NCBI GenBank assembly: GCA_019638575.1
Contig: JAHBTN010000022.1
Location: 1 to 62,512 of the forward strand
DNA length: 62,512 bases
Source: Ferruginibacter sp.
GTDB lineage: Bacteria; Bacteroidota; Bacteroidia; Chitinophagales; Chitinophagaceae
Reading direction: 5' to 3'
Under the pieces are notes generated by a model, which did not search any database, was not told the origin of the DNA, and saw only the letters and a program-made list of their open reading frames with translations. Positions 18,507 to 28,258 of the stretch are shown piece by piece (position 1 is the first letter of the stretch; each line of letters opens with the position of its first letter). A program made the position numbers and the translations under genes.

Positions 18507-18539
18507 AATAGTTAGTTTAAAGTGTGATAAATTTTACAG

Positions 18540-18571
18540 AAAAGATAAATAAATAAACCCGTTTTATCAAA
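18540..18571 (-). promoter_or_regulatory. Candidate promoter of lemA-DUF2207
   Basis: On the minus strand: TTTG, 20 bases, TATCTTTT (one mismatch to TAnnTTTG). Start of transcription would fall about 25-30 bases before the lemA ATG. Confidence 0.45.
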
Positions 18572-18725
18572 CATCAGAATAATCATTTTTATCTACTACC
18601 ATTTACTTTTAATTTTATTCTGTTTTTCATTTTTAATCGGGGTTTACTTTAAAAAATGCAATTTAGTAACCGGTAAAAATATTTTGTTCATTATTGGTAT
18701 TACTAAGTGCCCAAATAAATGATGC

Positions 18726-18749
18726 AAAAAAGCCTGCTTACATGCAGGC
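18726..18749 (-). terminator. Rho-independent terminator after the 18777 gene
   Basis: On the minus strand GCCTGC-ATGTAA-GCAGGC is followed by TTTTTT. It starts 28 bases after the stop of the outer-membrane protein gene. Confidence 0.75.
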
Positions 18750-18776
18750 CTTAATAAAATTGAAAGTTTGTAATTT

Positions 18777-19493
18777 TTATCTCCTGTGATTTTGCATACC
18801 GGTAAACAGCAGGCTTACCTGGAAACGACTCAACTTATCAACCGGCGCATTAGCCAGTTCCTGGTAATCGCTGCTTTTCCAGGATTTATCTTTAAAGCTT
18901 CCGGTATATGCAGCCTGGATACCAATAGAACCATTGCATTTATCCGGCTTTACGGTAAAACCAAAACCAAGATTATATGTTGCAAACTTGTTGGTGAATT
19001 TAACAGGGCGCACACTGTTTTGTACACCGGGAAAATTAAGTACATCGTCAAAATCCACCCCCGAATTATCTTTATAAAACTTTGCCTGGTATCCTTCAAA
19101 GCCAACACCAACAAGGGGAAACAGCATCAGTTTATCGCCCGGGATAAAATCGTACCCAATATTAAACTGCCCGGCTATAAATTGTAATGCACTGCTTTTT
19201 TTATCCTTGTCGCCGCTAAAACTGCTACCGCCTGTAAGCGATAAGCCGCTTATAAAATTATTCTTCACCATCATGGAGCCTAAGGTAAGCGTACCCATAT
19301 AATCACGCAGTTGTTTGTATTGCGGAAAAGTAGCTAAACGGTTATTGAGGCCATCAAATTTTTGGAAGCTAACACCGGCATTTAAAGTTGAAAGCATTGC
19401 CATCTTTTGCCAATGCTTATTTTTTTTCTGGTTTTTCTGGGCAAAACTGCCAAGCGATAACACTGTAAAAAGTGCTAATAATGTAATTTTCAT
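18777..19493 (-). CDS. Predicted outer-membrane beta-barrel protein
   Basis: 238 residues. Signal peptide (MKITLLALFTVLSLGSFAQ), a short Lys/Asn-rich stretch, then alternating polar/apolar strands with many Gly and aromatic residues (for example NIGYDFIPGDKLMLFPLVGV). It ends in a strand like those of small OM barrels, though the last residues (MQNHRR) are not a classic terminal Phe. I cannot assign a family or function. A 9-base-pair hairpin touches its start codon. Confidence 0.7.
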   Translation of the reverse strand: MKITLLALFTVLSLGSFAQKNQKKNKHWQKMAMLSTLNAGVSFQKFDGLNNRLATFPQYKQLRDYMGTLTLGSMMVKNNFISGLSLTGGSSFSGDKDKKSSALQFIAGQFNIGYDFIPGDKLMLFPLVGVGFEGYQAKFYKDNSGVDFDDVLNFPGVQNSVRPVKFTNKFATYNLGFGFTVKPDKCNGSIGIQAAYTGSFKDKSWKSSDYQELANAPVDKLSRFQVSLLFTGMQNHRR

Positions 19494-19494
19494 A

Positions 19495-19515
19495 ATAGAG
19501 TTTTTTAAACTCTAT
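19495..19515. repeat. Perfect hairpin at the start codon of the OM protein gene
   Basis: ATAGAGTTT and AAACTCTAT form a 9-pair stem with a 3-base loop, ending one base before the ATG (minus strand). In the mRNA it would cover the ribosome-binding region and may protect the 5' end or limit translation. It has no T-run after it, so it is not a terminator. Confidence 0.55.
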
Positions 19516-19740
19516 AAACGCAAATATTTTGCAAGGGTTTTAAGCTTTAGGGCTTTTAATATTTTATTAACAGAAATACGGGTGTAATACTTGTAATGGC
19601 AATGAATGTTTTTTTACATAATTATTATTGAATGTACTTAACCTTGTAATAACAATAAATTACATTGGCCGAATAATGATTTGCCGTACAAGAGTGCGAC
19701 GCCAATCAAGCTGAGTAAAGCACCTGATGCCAGGCCAATA
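19516..19740. other. Intergenic stretch without a recognisable gene
   Basis: With the hairpin at 19495 and the terminator at 19741 this makes the longest gene-free gap (about 310 bases). It is AT-rich. I see no open frame of note, no tRNA-like cloverleaf and no repeat array. It probably holds the promoter of the 18777-19493 gene (near-consensus AATATTTG on the minus strand close to 19530). Confidence 0.5.
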
Positions 19741-19781
19741 AAAAAAATCCGTTATAAACCATGTACATGTTTTATAACGGA
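19741..19781 (-). terminator. Strong terminator after ftcD
   Basis: TCCGTTATAAA and TTTATAACGGA make an 11-pair stem; the loop holds the palindrome CATGTACATG, which can extend it. On the minus strand a run of seven T follows. It begins 25 bases after the ftcD stop. Confidence 0.85.
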
Positions 19782-19805
19782 GAAATTTTTTAATCAATAA
19801 TTTTA

Positions 19806-21458
19806 TTACTGAGCAGCAATTTTTTCGTCGATATATTTTATTATTTCGGCTTCAAGCGCAATGGCGTTGTTTTGAATAGTGGTGCCTCTTGCAATAAGAT
19901 CGGCCGTAAAGTTTTTATCATTATAACCGGCGCTGTTGATACGCACATTCATGAATGCGCCAATAACCGCCGAGCGGGCACAGAGTGCACCAACACCTGC
20001 ATCTGTTATTGAATTGGGATTGCCTTGTATAACCATTGCTTTTATCACCTGCATACTTTTATAGGCGGTTTCCATTACAGCAAATGGTATTTCAATTGCA
20101 TAGCGTGTGGCCGATTGTATGGCTTGCGTACGGATGGCTTTATCTTCTGCAGTTGCTTTTGGCAATGCAAATGCCTGCATTATTTTTTGAAAGGCGGCTG
20201 TATCTGCATCAACAAGCCGCAACAGTTCGGCTTTATATGCTTCTCCCTGTTCGGCATAATTGCTAAATTCTTCCCAACGCTCATCCCAACCTTTTTTGTG
20301 GCTGCTTAAATTAGCAACCATTGTGCCCAGGCTTATGCCCAGTGTAGCTACATACGCACTTATGGAACCTCCACCCGGCGCAGGGCTTTCGCTGGCTGTT
20401 TCGTTGGCAAAATCGGTAAGGTTCATATTTATTAAACGGCTGTCGGCAGGGTTGGCAAGCATGTATTCTATAATGCGTTCCTGCGGATTGAAAGGCCCCA
20501 GTTCATCAAGCCCCATGCTTTTGATGGCTATTTTAATAAGTTCTTTTTCACTTACGCCGGTACTGCGTTTTTGTTTACGCAAAAAATATTTCCCGGCATC
20601 GGTCATAGCTTTTAATGGGATAAGCCCTACCAGTTCGCTACCGGTAACCCGTATACCTCTTGAGGTAGCCGAGCGGCACACTTCATCAAAAGCCACATGC
20701 ACGGGAGTTGTATTGATATTGGTTAGGTTCATCGAAATTTGTGCAACACCATATTCCTCAATAAACCAACCAATAGCTTTTACACATTTAAGTGTGCCGG
20801 GTTGGTTAACTTTTTTTCCGTCTATCTCCACATTGCGGCCGGCCTCCCTAACATCAAATGCAATGGCATTGGCACGGCGGGTACTTGTGGTATTTAGATT
20901 TACATTATACGCTACTAAAAAATCTCTGGCACCAATTACAGTTGCTCCACGTTTTGCATCAAATTCTGCTGGGCCAAAATCGGGCTTCCACTGTGGCTCT
21001 TTTATTTTTTTAAAGAAGCCTTCGTATTCACCGGCACGTATTACACTTAAGTTGCTGCGGCTTTTATCGGGTTGTGCTGCTTCGTATAAATAAACAGGTA
21101 TAGCAAGTTCTTCGCCTACCCTCTTGGCAAGTTGCTGTGCATACCCGGCAGTTTCTTGCATACTGATGTTGGCAATGGGTATCAGCGGACAAACATCTGT
21201 AGCGCCCATGCGTGGGTGTTCGCCTTTGTGTTTGCTCATATCAATCAGTTCACCGGCTTTTTTTATGGCCCTGAATGCAGCTTCAATAACATTTCCAGGT
21301 TCGCCCACCATGGTTACAACTGTGCGGTTGGTGGCTTTACCGGGGTCAACGTTCAGTAAACGTACGCCATCCACTTTTTCAATTTCGTTTGTTATTTGCT
21401 TTATGATGTTTAAATCATTTCCTTCGGAAAAATTGGGAACACATTCTATGAGCTGCAT
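19806..21458 (-). CDS. ftcD: Glutamate formimidoyltransferase / formimidoyl-THF cyclodeaminase fusion
   Basis: 550 residues, the length of the fused two-step enzyme. The N-terminal transferase (about 1-320) has the active-site stretch GEHPRMGATDVCPLIP near residue 80-95. The C-terminal cyclodeaminase (about 345-545) has SPAPGGGSISAYVATLG. It moves the formimino group of N-formiminoglutamate to tetrahydrofolate and then makes methenyl-THF and ammonia, the end of histidine breakdown. hutI lies 1.5 kb away on the same strand with an oppositely oriented CoA-transferase gene between. The strong terminator at 19741 shows that transcription stops here. Confidence 0.95.
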   Translation of the reverse strand: MQLIECVPNFSEGNDLNIIKQITNEIEKVDGVRLLNVDPGKATNRTVVTMVGEPGNVIEAAFRAIKKAGELIDMSKHKGEHPRMGATDVCPLIPIANISMQETAGYAQQLAKRVGEELAIPVYLYEAAQPDKSRSNLSVIRAGEYEGFFKKIKEPQWKPDFGPAEFDAKRGATVIGARDFLVAYNVNLNTTSTRRANAIAFDVREAGRNVEIDGKKVNQPGTLKCVKAIGWFIEEYGVAQISMNLTNINTTPVHVAFDEVCRSATSRGIRVTGSELVGLIPLKAMTDAGKYFLRKQKRSTGVSEKELIKIAIKSMGLDELGPFNPQERIIEYMLANPADSRLINMNLTDFANETASESPAPGGGSISAYVATLGISLGTMVANLSSHKKGWDERWEEFSNYAEQGEAYKAELLRLVDADTAAFQKIMQAFALPKATAEDKAIRTQAIQSATRYAIEIPFAVMETAYKSMQVIKAMVIQGNPNSITDAGVGALCARSAVIGAFMNVRINSAGYNDKNFTADLIARGTTIQNNAIALEAEIIKYIDEKIAAQ

Positions 21459-21668
21459 GGGATGTTTTTATTTAAAATTAAAGAAATTGAGATATAAAGA
21501 ACACAAAGGTAAATACAAAATACCGCAGAATTGCTTTAAGCATGAAGATTGATTCTTTATTAAAAAATTACTGCTTACAATTTCGATTAAAATCATACAA
21601 CAGTATGATGAAAATTTGTATCTATTTTATTGATAACCCCGAATTTTGCATTAATTAAATAAGAAACG

Positions 21669-22964
21669 ATGATACATCCATATCAATATGTAACTGCTAA
21701 AGAAGCTTTATCCATAATTGAAAGTAATACCCGTGTTTTTATACATGGCAGCGTATGTACACCAACATACCTGCTTAACGAACTGGTAAAAGAATGCAAC
21801 CGATTGCAGCAGGTTGAATTGGTTTCCATAACACTAAAAGGCGATTTGGAAATTGTAAAACCGGCCTATAATAATTGTTTTCACATGAATTCTTTATTTG
21901 TATCGGCGCCAATAAGAGCAGCAGTGGCCGAAGGAAGGGCCGACTTTGTGCCGGTATTTTTAAGTGACATACCTTACCTGTTTAAATCAAAATTATTAGC
22001 GCTTGATACTGCAATAGTACAAGTATCGCCGCCTGATGCACATGGTTATTGTTCGTTGGGTTTATCGGTAGATATTGCCCGTGCAGCAGTAGATAATGCA
22101 AAACAAACTATTGCCCTGGTTAATCCTGCAATGCCCCGTACTCATGGCGATGGAATGATACACACTGATCATTTTACAAAAATGGTTTTTCATGAATCTG
22201 CATTACTGGAAGAAAGTTACAGCGCTAAAGTTGGCAATACCGAATTGATGATTGGTAAGCATATTGCAGAAATGATAGAAGACGGCAGCACCCTGCAAAT
22301 GGGTATAGGCACAATACCGGATGCTGTTTTATCCTTTTTATCAAATCATAAAAACCTTGGCGTGCATACCGAAATGCTAAGCGATGGTATCATTGACCTG
22401 GTAGAGAAAGATGTAATCAACAATAAATTTAAAGCAAGGCATCCTAACAAAACGGTTACATCATTTGCTATTGGAAGCAAAAAATTATACGATTATGTAA
22501 ATGATAATTCGTCGTTTAATTTCCTGGATATTGCCTATGTAAACAATCCGCATGTAATTAGGCAAAACCCCAAAGCAGTTGCAATAAACAGTGCTATAGA
22601 AGTGGATATTACCGGGCAGGTTTGTGCCGATAGTATTGGTGATAAACAATACAGCGGTATTGGTGGCCAAATGGATTTTATGCGTGGGTCGGCACTTAGC
22701 GTAGGCGGCAAGCCAATTATTGCGTTAAACAGCCGTACTGCCAAAGGAATTCCAAGGATAGTTCCGCATTTAAAAGAAGGCGCAGGTGTGGTTACAACCC
22801 GTGGGCATGTTCACTATGTTGTTACAGAATATGGAGTGGCTTATTTGTTTGGTAAAAACTTAAGGCAACGGGCAAAATTACTGATTGATATCGCACATCC
22901 CGACGACAGGGAGGCATTGATGAAATATTGTTTTGAAAGATTTAAAGTGTTTATCCCGGGGTAA
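21669..22964 (+). CDS. Acetyl-CoA hydrolase/transferase family (4-hydroxybutyrate CoA-transferase-like)
   Basis: 431 residues, usual for the family. N-terminal domain with HGSVCTPTYLLNEL, then the C-terminal domain with GIGTIPDAVLSFL, catalytic-Glu region GVHTEMLSDGIIDL, and VTEYGVAYLFGKNLRQRA near the end. Such enzymes move CoA between acyl-CoA and acids (acetate, 4-hydroxybutyrate, propionate) through a glutamyl-CoA intermediate. It sits between two histidine-degradation genes, but on the other strand, so no pathway link is shown. Confidence 0.88.
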   Translation: MIHPYQYVTAKEALSIIESNTRVFIHGSVCTPTYLLNELVKECNRLQQVELVSITLKGDLEIVKPAYNNCFHMNSLFVSAPIRAAVAEGRADFVPVFLSDIPYLFKSKLLALDTAIVQVSPPDAHGYCSLGLSVDIARAAVDNAKQTIALVNPAMPRTHGDGMIHTDHFTKMVFHESALLEESYSAKVGNTELMIGKHIAEMIEDGSTLQMGIGTIPDAVLSFLSNHKNLGVHTEMLSDGIIDLVEKDVINNKFKARHPNKTVTSFAIGSKKLYDYVNDNSSFNFLDIAYVNNPHVIRQNPKAVAINSAIEVDITGQVCADSIGDKQYSGIGGQMDFMRGSALSVGGKPIIALNSRTAKGIPRIVPHLKEGAGVVTTRGHVHYVVTEYGVAYLFGKNLRQRAKLLIDIAHPDDREALMKYCFERFKVFIPG

Positions 22965-22997
22965 AATATAACAGTTTTAAAAAATCAATTTATAAAA

Positions 22998-24242
22998 CTA
23001 AATAAAACTACCATTTATCATTACCTTATCAACCAGGTTTTCACCAAATGAATATGGCAGGTATGCCAATGATGGAACAGGTTTTGTAAAAATGAGGTTT
23101 GCTTTTTTACCAATAGTAATACTGCCAAGCATATTTTCCATTTCCATTGCATAAGCCCCGTTAATGGTTGCTGCATTGATGGCTTCCTGCGGCAACATTT
23201 TCATTTGTATGCAACTGAGGGCAACAACAAAATTCATATTACCACTGGGCGATGACCCCGGATTATAATCAGACGCAAGTGCAATGGCACAACCGGCATC
23301 TATTAACTGCCGTGCTGGTTGAAATGGCATACGAAGAAAGAAGGCGGCTGTTGGCAAAAGTGTTCCAATTGTACCAGAGTGGCTTAATGAAACAATATCT
23401 TCATCGGTCATTGTTTCTAAATGATCAACAGATAAGGCATTTAATTTAATGGCTAATGGTATGCCACCAATACTGTTTAACTGGTTTACATGTAATTTGG
23501 GTTTTAACCCAACTGCAATGCCTGCCTGCACAATTGTTTCCATTTCCTGAACAGAAAAAAATCCTGTTTCGCAAAAGCAATCGATATAATCGGCCAGTTT
23601 TTCTTTAGCAATCACCGGCAGCATTTCATTGATGAGTTGCTCAATATATCCCTGGTGGTTTTCTTTAAATGCCAAGGGATAAGTGTGTGCACCCAGGAAA
23701 GTGGCTTTAATGGGAATACTGCATTTTTCTTTCAGCCGCTTTATCACCCGCAGCATTTTTAATTCACCTTCTACTGTTAATCCATATCCTGATTTTATTT
23801 CGATGGCGCCGGTGCCAAGTTTACTTACGTCAGTTATTCTTTTATAAGCACTATTAAAAAGTTCATCTTCGGTTGCATCATTTAATTTATTGGCCGAATT
23901 TAAAATGCCTCCTCCTTTTGCAGCTATCTCTGCATAGCTCATGCCCTTAAGTTTATAAATAAATTCTTCCTCCCGGGTTTGTGCAAACACAATATGGGTA
24001 TGGCTATCGCACCATGTAGGCAAAACAAAAGCAGCATTGGCATCAATAATATTTTTAGGCAAATGCGGTACTTTTAATTCCAGTTCGTACATGGCGCCAT
24101 AATCAACAATAATTCCATCTTCAACTAAAATAAATGCATCATCAATTAAAGGAAGTTTAGAAAGATTTTTTCCCTGCAACAAAGAGGGGTTTTCACAAGT
24201 GCCAATTAATTGTTTAATATTAGTTATGAGTAATACAGCCAT
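22998..24242 (-). CDS. hutI: Imidazolonepropionase
   Basis: 414 residues, amidohydrolase fold. Metal ligands in DSHTHIVFA (about 79-87), the GAHTYP and LHVNQLNSIGG strands and ASDYNPGSSPSG near residue 330, as in HutI. It opens 4-imidazolone-5-propionate to N-formimino-L-glutamate, the substrate of the ftcD product. hutH and hutU are not in the window. Confidence 0.94.
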   Translation of the reverse strand: MAVLLITNIKQLIGTCENPSLLQGKNLSKLPLIDDAFILVEDGIIVDYGAMYELELKVPHLPKNIIDANAAFVLPTWCDSHTHIVFAQTREEEFIYKLKGMSYAEIAAKGGGILNSANKLNDATEDELFNSAYKRITDVSKLGTGAIEIKSGYGLTVEGELKMLRVIKRLKEKCSIPIKATFLGAHTYPLAFKENHQGYIEQLINEMLPVIAKEKLADYIDCFCETGFFSVQEMETIVQAGIAVGLKPKLHVNQLNSIGGIPLAIKLNALSVDHLETMTDEDIVSLSHSGTIGTLLPTAAFFLRMPFQPARQLIDAGCAIALASDYNPGSSPSGNMNFVVALSCIQMKMLPQEAINAATINGAYAMEMENMLGSITIGKKANLIFTKPVPSLAYLPYSFGENLVDKVMINGSFI

Positions 24243-24323
24243 TATTTTATACAGTTTAACTCAATTAATGTTTAGTAACCAATTTAAAAACCAGTTCACT
24301 TTTAATTGTAAACGAATAATACT

Positions 24324-24827
24324 TTAAAGTGATTTTGTAAAAACAGATCTATATCGTATAAAATATTCGGTCATATCATCATACCTGATACCTTTTACAA
24401 TATTTAAATACCCGGGGCCAATAGTTAATGTAATTTGAAAATCAGCCGACCTGTATTTATCAACCCCCTCTCTTTCTGCTATAATAACAAGCCTTATACC
24501 TTTTCGACGTACCGCCATAATATCATATATACTACTATCAAACTCCAACTTATTACCATCATCATAAATACGCATGGCATAACTAACAGTATCCATAGTA
24601 GCATCAGGGCCTACATGTATAAAGTTAAACATCATAGAATCTTTCATATCGGTAATATTCAATACAGATTTATAAGTAACCTGCTCTTTATCTGCAGTAA
24701 ACACCATCGTGCCCGTCCATTTACCGGGCAATCCTTTTGTATCTCTTTCTGTTAAACCTCCACGATTTATTTGTGCCGATGCAGTAAAGGTTAACATGAA
24801 GAAGAGTAAATTGAAAATAATTTTCAT
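24324..24827 (-). CDS. Small secreted protein of unknown function
   Basis: 167 residues. Signal peptide (MKIIFNLLFFMLTFTASAQ), then a beta-rich body. GKWTGTMVF near residue 31 is like the first strand of lipocalin-like or fatty-acid-binding-like barrels, but that is weak evidence. No catalytic motif seen. It stands alone; a -7-like CAAAATTA (minus TAATTTTG) lies at 24901-24908. Confidence 0.65.
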   Translation of the reverse strand: MKIIFNLLFFMLTFTASAQINRGGLTERDTKGLPGKWTGTMVFTADKEQVTYKSVLNITDMKDSMMFNFIHVGPDATMDTVSYAMRIYDDGNKLEFDSSIYDIMAVRRKGIRLVIIAEREGVDKYRSADFQITLTIGPGYLNIVKGIRYDDMTEYFIRYRSVFTKSL

Positions 24828-25007
24828 GATGTAAAATTTATAATGAAAAGCTTTGCGTATTTATAATAGAAGAATAACGTACCATTATTTTTTATGTACC
24901 CAAAATTACAGAAGGCACATAAAACAAATTTACTATTAGTGTACCTTCTTTAAAATATCAACAACAACTTCAGTTTTATTTTAAATAAATTTGTAGTAGT
25001 GTTGTTG

Positions 25008-26384
25008 TTACAATCGTTCAAAAACCTCCTTAGCAAATGATTCCAGCGATGGATCCCTGGCTCCCATTAAAAGCAACACCATGTTTTCTGTAAGATGTAG
25101 CCTTATACTTTCAATAAAATTATTTCGGTTTTCAACAAAGTATGCATTTTTGCCCAGGGCTTTAATATCATTTATTAAATCAGCTGCGCTGATATCTTTT
25201 ACAGCAGTGCCACCTGCATAAAAAATCTCACTCATCCATATTTCATCCTGTGGCCTTAAAACAGCTGCAATCTCTTTTACAAAATCATTACGTAAAAACC
25301 TTGTGGGGCCATAACCATGTGGCTGAAACCAGGCAATCACTTTACCGGCAACCGGCTGACAGGCTGCAATTGCAGCAGCACATTTTACAGGATTGTGGGC
25401 ATAATCATCAATTACCCAAACACCGTTTTTACAACCTAACACCTGGTTGCGTCGATAAATACCTTCATAGCTTTTTAAAGCTGCAGCACAGGTTTGCATA
25501 TCAACACCCAGCTTACCGGCAACGGCAACAGCCGCAAGTGCATTCTCCATATTGTGTTTACCAATGCAGTTTAACGAAAACGGAACTTTGTTGATAGTAA
25601 ACCTGATATTGAAACCTTGCTGTACAAAACCTGTTGCAATATATGATGCGCCTGAACTTTCGTCAGATGAAAAATCGTTTTTAATATCCTGCGATAATTG
25701 TTTTGCCAAATTATTTGACTGGTTAACGATAAACTGCCTGCTGTTGTTCCTGAAAATACCAAAAATGTTCATCAGTTCATCAATCTCCTGGTGATCTTTA
25801 TCAATATTCAGCAACAACCCTATTTCGGGTTCATATTGTACTATGCTGCCGTCGCTTTCATCGGCTTCAATTACAAGCCACTCTCCTGCGCCCACTTTTG
25901 CGTTGCCAATTTTCCCTTCTTTAATAATCCCGGTTAGCCCTGCGCCACTGATGATGCTTGGCTGTAAGCCTGCCTGCACAAGTATTTGATACAACATGGC
26001 GCTTGTGGTGCTTTTACCCGATGTGCCACCCACGGCAATTGTTTTTTTACTTTTTGCAATAAGCGCCAACAATTGAGAGCGCCTTATGATTGGGATATTC
26101 AATTGCTTTGCTTTCTGCACTTCAAACACGGTATCTTCAATGGCTGTAGAAACTACAACAAGATCCGTTTCATTTGTGATACCATCACCATTTTGTAAAA
26201 AACAGTGTATCCCTTCTGCTTCTAATTTTTCCCTGGTTTCATTGTAATCGCCATTCTTAAAATAACGGTCGCTACCACTTACTTTTTTATCAACGCCAGC
26301 CAGGTATTGTGCAATAGCGCTCATGCCTACACCGGCAATACCAATAAAAAAAACATTTTTAAAATCATGAATGCTTTTTATCAT
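25008..26384 (-). CDS. Mur ligase family protein (MurC/Mpl-like)
   Basis: 458 residues with the three Mur ligase domains: N-terminal Rossmann ([16 protein letters not shown], about 13-28); central ATP-binding with GGTSGKSTT near residue 119 and [10 protein letters not shown]-terminal domain starting IDDYAHNP near residue 325. Overall it is closest to MurC and Mpl (UDP-MurNAc:L-Ala and UDP-MurNAc:tripeptide ligases). MurC and Mpl normally have GTHGKTTT and DDYAHHP/DDFAHHP; here the first His is Ser and the second is Asn. It may be Mpl or a paralogue with another substrate. Its start overlaps the MFS gene by 4 bases. Confidence 0.8.
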   Translation of the reverse strand: MIKSIHDFKNVFFIGIAGVGMSAIAQYLAGVDKKVSGSDRYFKNGDYNETREKLEAEGIHCFLQNGDGITNETDLVVVSTAIEDTVFEVQKAKQLNIPIIRRSQLLALIAKSKKTIAVGGTSGKSTTSAMLYQILVQAGLQPSIISGAGLTGIIKEGKIGNAKVGAGEWLVIEADESDGSIVQYEPEIGLLLNIDKDHQEIDELMNIFGIFRNNSRQFIVNQSNNLAKQLSQDIKNDFSSDESSGASYIATGFVQQGFNIRFTINKVPFSLNCIGKHNMENALAAVAVAGKLGVDMQTCAAALKSYEGIYRRNQVLGCKNGVWVIDDYAHNPVKCAAAIAACQPVAGKVIAWFQPHGYGPTRFLRNDFVKEIAAVLRPQDEIWMSEIFYAGGTAVKDISAADLINDIKALGKNAYFVENRNNFIESIRLHLTENMVLLLMGARDPSLESFAKEVFERL

Positions 26385-27607
26385 GCGGCGCTAAATTTTT
26401 TATTAGGATGCAATGTTCTGTATGCGATAAAAGCGCTAACCGCCATCAAAACAGCAGCCAGCAGGAAAGGCGCCCCGGGCAAATGAACAGGCGCATCGCT
26501 ATGTGTAAAATAAAAAAACAAATTATTCATCAGTAACGGGCCAATAATGGCTGCAAGGCTCATCAGGCTGGTAATGGTTCCCTGCAACTCGCCCTGCACA
26601 TTGGCCGGCACATGGCCTGCCATAACAGATTGTAATGCCGGTTGTGCAATACCGCCCAGGCAATAAGGTATTAAAAATGCAAACATCATCCAGCTTTGGT
26701 TGGCAATGCCAAACAATAACATACCAACTGCATATAACATCAGGCCTATGTACAATGTTTTTTCATTTCCCAGCTTTGGGTTGATAATCCTTGTTAATCC
26801 ACCTTGTACACCTGCAACCAGTACACCCACCACCGCCAACGAAATGCCCACCATCTTTTCATCCCAATTAAAACGGTACATGGTAAAATAACTCCAGTTG
26901 CTCATAATAGCATGTGCGGCCACGTAAACCAAAAAAATTGCAAATGCCAAACCTGTAATGGAAGGATACTTTCTTAAATGAAGCAATGCGCCAACGGGAT
27001 TTGCACGCTTCCATTCAAAAGCCCTTCTGTTTTCTTTATTAAGCGATTCGGGCAAAACAAAATATCCATAAATCCAATTTACAGATGCAAGTATAGCAGC
27101 GGCAAAAAAAGGAATGCGTGGGCCAAGGCCGCCAAGCAAACCACCAATCATAGGGCCAATAATAAACCCAAGCCCGAAAGCAGCGCCAATCATACCAAAA
27201 TTTTTTGCCCTGTTTTCAGGCGTACTTATATCTGCAATATAAGCTGCCCCTGTTGTCATGCTGGCACCGCTAATGCCGGCAATGATTCTGCCAACAAACA
27301 GCCAGCCATAAGTGGGCGCCAGGGCCAGGAAGAGGTAATCAACTCCAAAACAAAATAAAGAAAAAAGCAACACCGGCCTGCGGCCATATTTATCGCTGAG
27401 GTTACCAATAATGGGGGCACAAACAAATTGCACCAATGCATAAGCAAACATAAGCAGGCTCCCATATTTAGATGCGGTGCTTATATCAACCCCCTTCAGT
27501 TGGGAAATTAAGGTTGGCATAACAGGTATGATGATACCAAAACCTATAACATCAATCAAAAGAGTAATAAAAATAAATCCTACGGCAGCGTTCCTGTTTG
27601 TTACCAT
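26381..27607 (-). CDS. MFS exporter, Tet/TCR-like drug:proton antiporter family
   Basis: 408 residues with about 12 TM helices. Motif [16 protein letters not shown] in the TM2-3 loop and motif C-like [14 protein letters not shown] in TM5 mark drug:H+ antiporters, similar to TetA-type proteins. That does not prove tetracycline export. The stop overlaps the Mur-ligase-like start by 4 bases, so the two are translationally coupled. Confidence 0.87.
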   Translation of the reverse strand: MVTNRNAAVGFIFITLLIDVIGFGIIIPVMPTLISQLKGVDISTASKYGSLLMFAYALVQFVCAPIIGNLSDKYGRRPVLLFSLFCFGVDYLFLALAPTYGWLFVGRIIAGISGASMTTGAAYIADISTPENRAKNFGMIGAAFGLGFIIGPMIGGLLGGLGPRIPFFAAAILASVNWIYGYFVLPESLNKENRRAFEWKRANPVGALLHLRKYPSITGLAFAIFLVYVAAHAIMSNWSYFTMYRFNWDEKMVGISLAVVGVLVAGVQGGLTRIINPKLGNEKTLYIGLMLYAVGMLLFGIANQSWMMFAFLIPYCLGGIAQPALQSVMAGHVPANVQGELQGTITSLMSLAAIIGPLLMNNLFFYFTHSDAPVHLPGAPFLLAAVLMAVSAFIAYRTLHPNKKFSAA

Positions 27608-27716
27608 AAATGAATGGCTAAATTTTGTACGAATGTAATACCAATTGTTATTATAATTTCAATATCAGCCAATTTAAAAATATTTGCGTTCATCATTACA
27701 TTTAAAATGCAAAGAC

Positions 27717-27742
27717 AAAAAAAGAGCCCATCACTGGGCCCT
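27717..27742 (-). terminator. Terminator after the small four-TM protein gene
   Basis: On the minus strand GGGCCCAGTGATGGGCTC forms a hairpin followed by TTTTTTT. It begins 27 bases after the stop at 27769. Confidence 0.75.
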
Positions 27743-27768
27743 GTAAAAATTTAATCATACAAAAAAAA

Positions 27769-28194
27769 TCAGGAGGTTTTATTACCCATACCAATAACCA
27801 TTGCTACAACAGCGCCTGCAATGGCAGTTATAACAGTAGCTGCAGCAACATCACCTGCTATCATAGTTTTACTTGCGATGGTTGAAGTTGCATACGCAAT
27901 ACAATCGAAGCTAACCGACATCAGTAAACCAACAACTGCCCCTGTTACAAGTCCACCTGCCATTGTAGTTACATTTCCTTTAAGGAAAATATAAGCAAGC
28001 AATAATCCTTGTGCAAGGTTACCTATAACGAGGTAAAGGTAAAGTAATTCGCCATTGGGTCTTGATATGTCGCCTGCAGTACCCGGATGGGTTGCCATAA
28101 AATTGGCAAGTAACATACCATATACAAGCCATCCTAAAAGAAAAAAAGCAACGCCGCCGGCGATGCCTCCAGCCAACAATTTTTTAATGTCCAT
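27769..28194 (-). CDS. Small membrane protein, four predicted TM helices
   Basis: 141 residues from the ATG at 28194 (MDIKKLLAGGIAGG); an ATG 11 codons upstream is less likely. Four hydrophobic segments, several Gly/Ala-rich (LAGGIAGGVAFFLLGWLVYG, MAGGLVTGAVVGLLMSVS, VITAIAGAVVAMVIGMG). No family recognised. A strong terminator follows. Confidence 0.75.
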   Translation of the reverse strand: MDIKKLLAGGIAGGVAFFLLGWLVYGMLLANFMATHPGTAGDISRPNGELLYLYLVIGNLAQGLLLAYIFLKGNVTTMAGGLVTGAVVGLLMSVSFDCIAYATSTIASKTMIAGDVAAATVITAIAGAVVAMVIGMGNKTS

Positions 28195-28258
28195 AAGTTT
28201 AGGTTTTGGTGAAAGGTTAAAGAACACATACCAAAATAATACTTAGTTCATCAAAATG

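Noticed and set aside
22973-22999. AGTTTT/AAAACT hairpin between the CoA-transferase and hutI genes
   Set aside because: Only six A/T-rich pairs. It could be chance in AT-rich DNA, although the gap is convergent.
24911-25009. Inverted repeats GAAGGCACA/TGTACCTTC and AACAACAAC/GTTGTTGTT near the end of the Mur-like gene
   Set aside because: Long loops, a mismatch in the first, and no clear T-run. One arm overlaps the stop codon. They may be chance.
26381-27607. Naming this gene tetA and calling it tetracycline resistance
   Set aside because: Only general Tet/TCR family motifs are present. They do not fix the substrate, and no TetR gene is adjacent.
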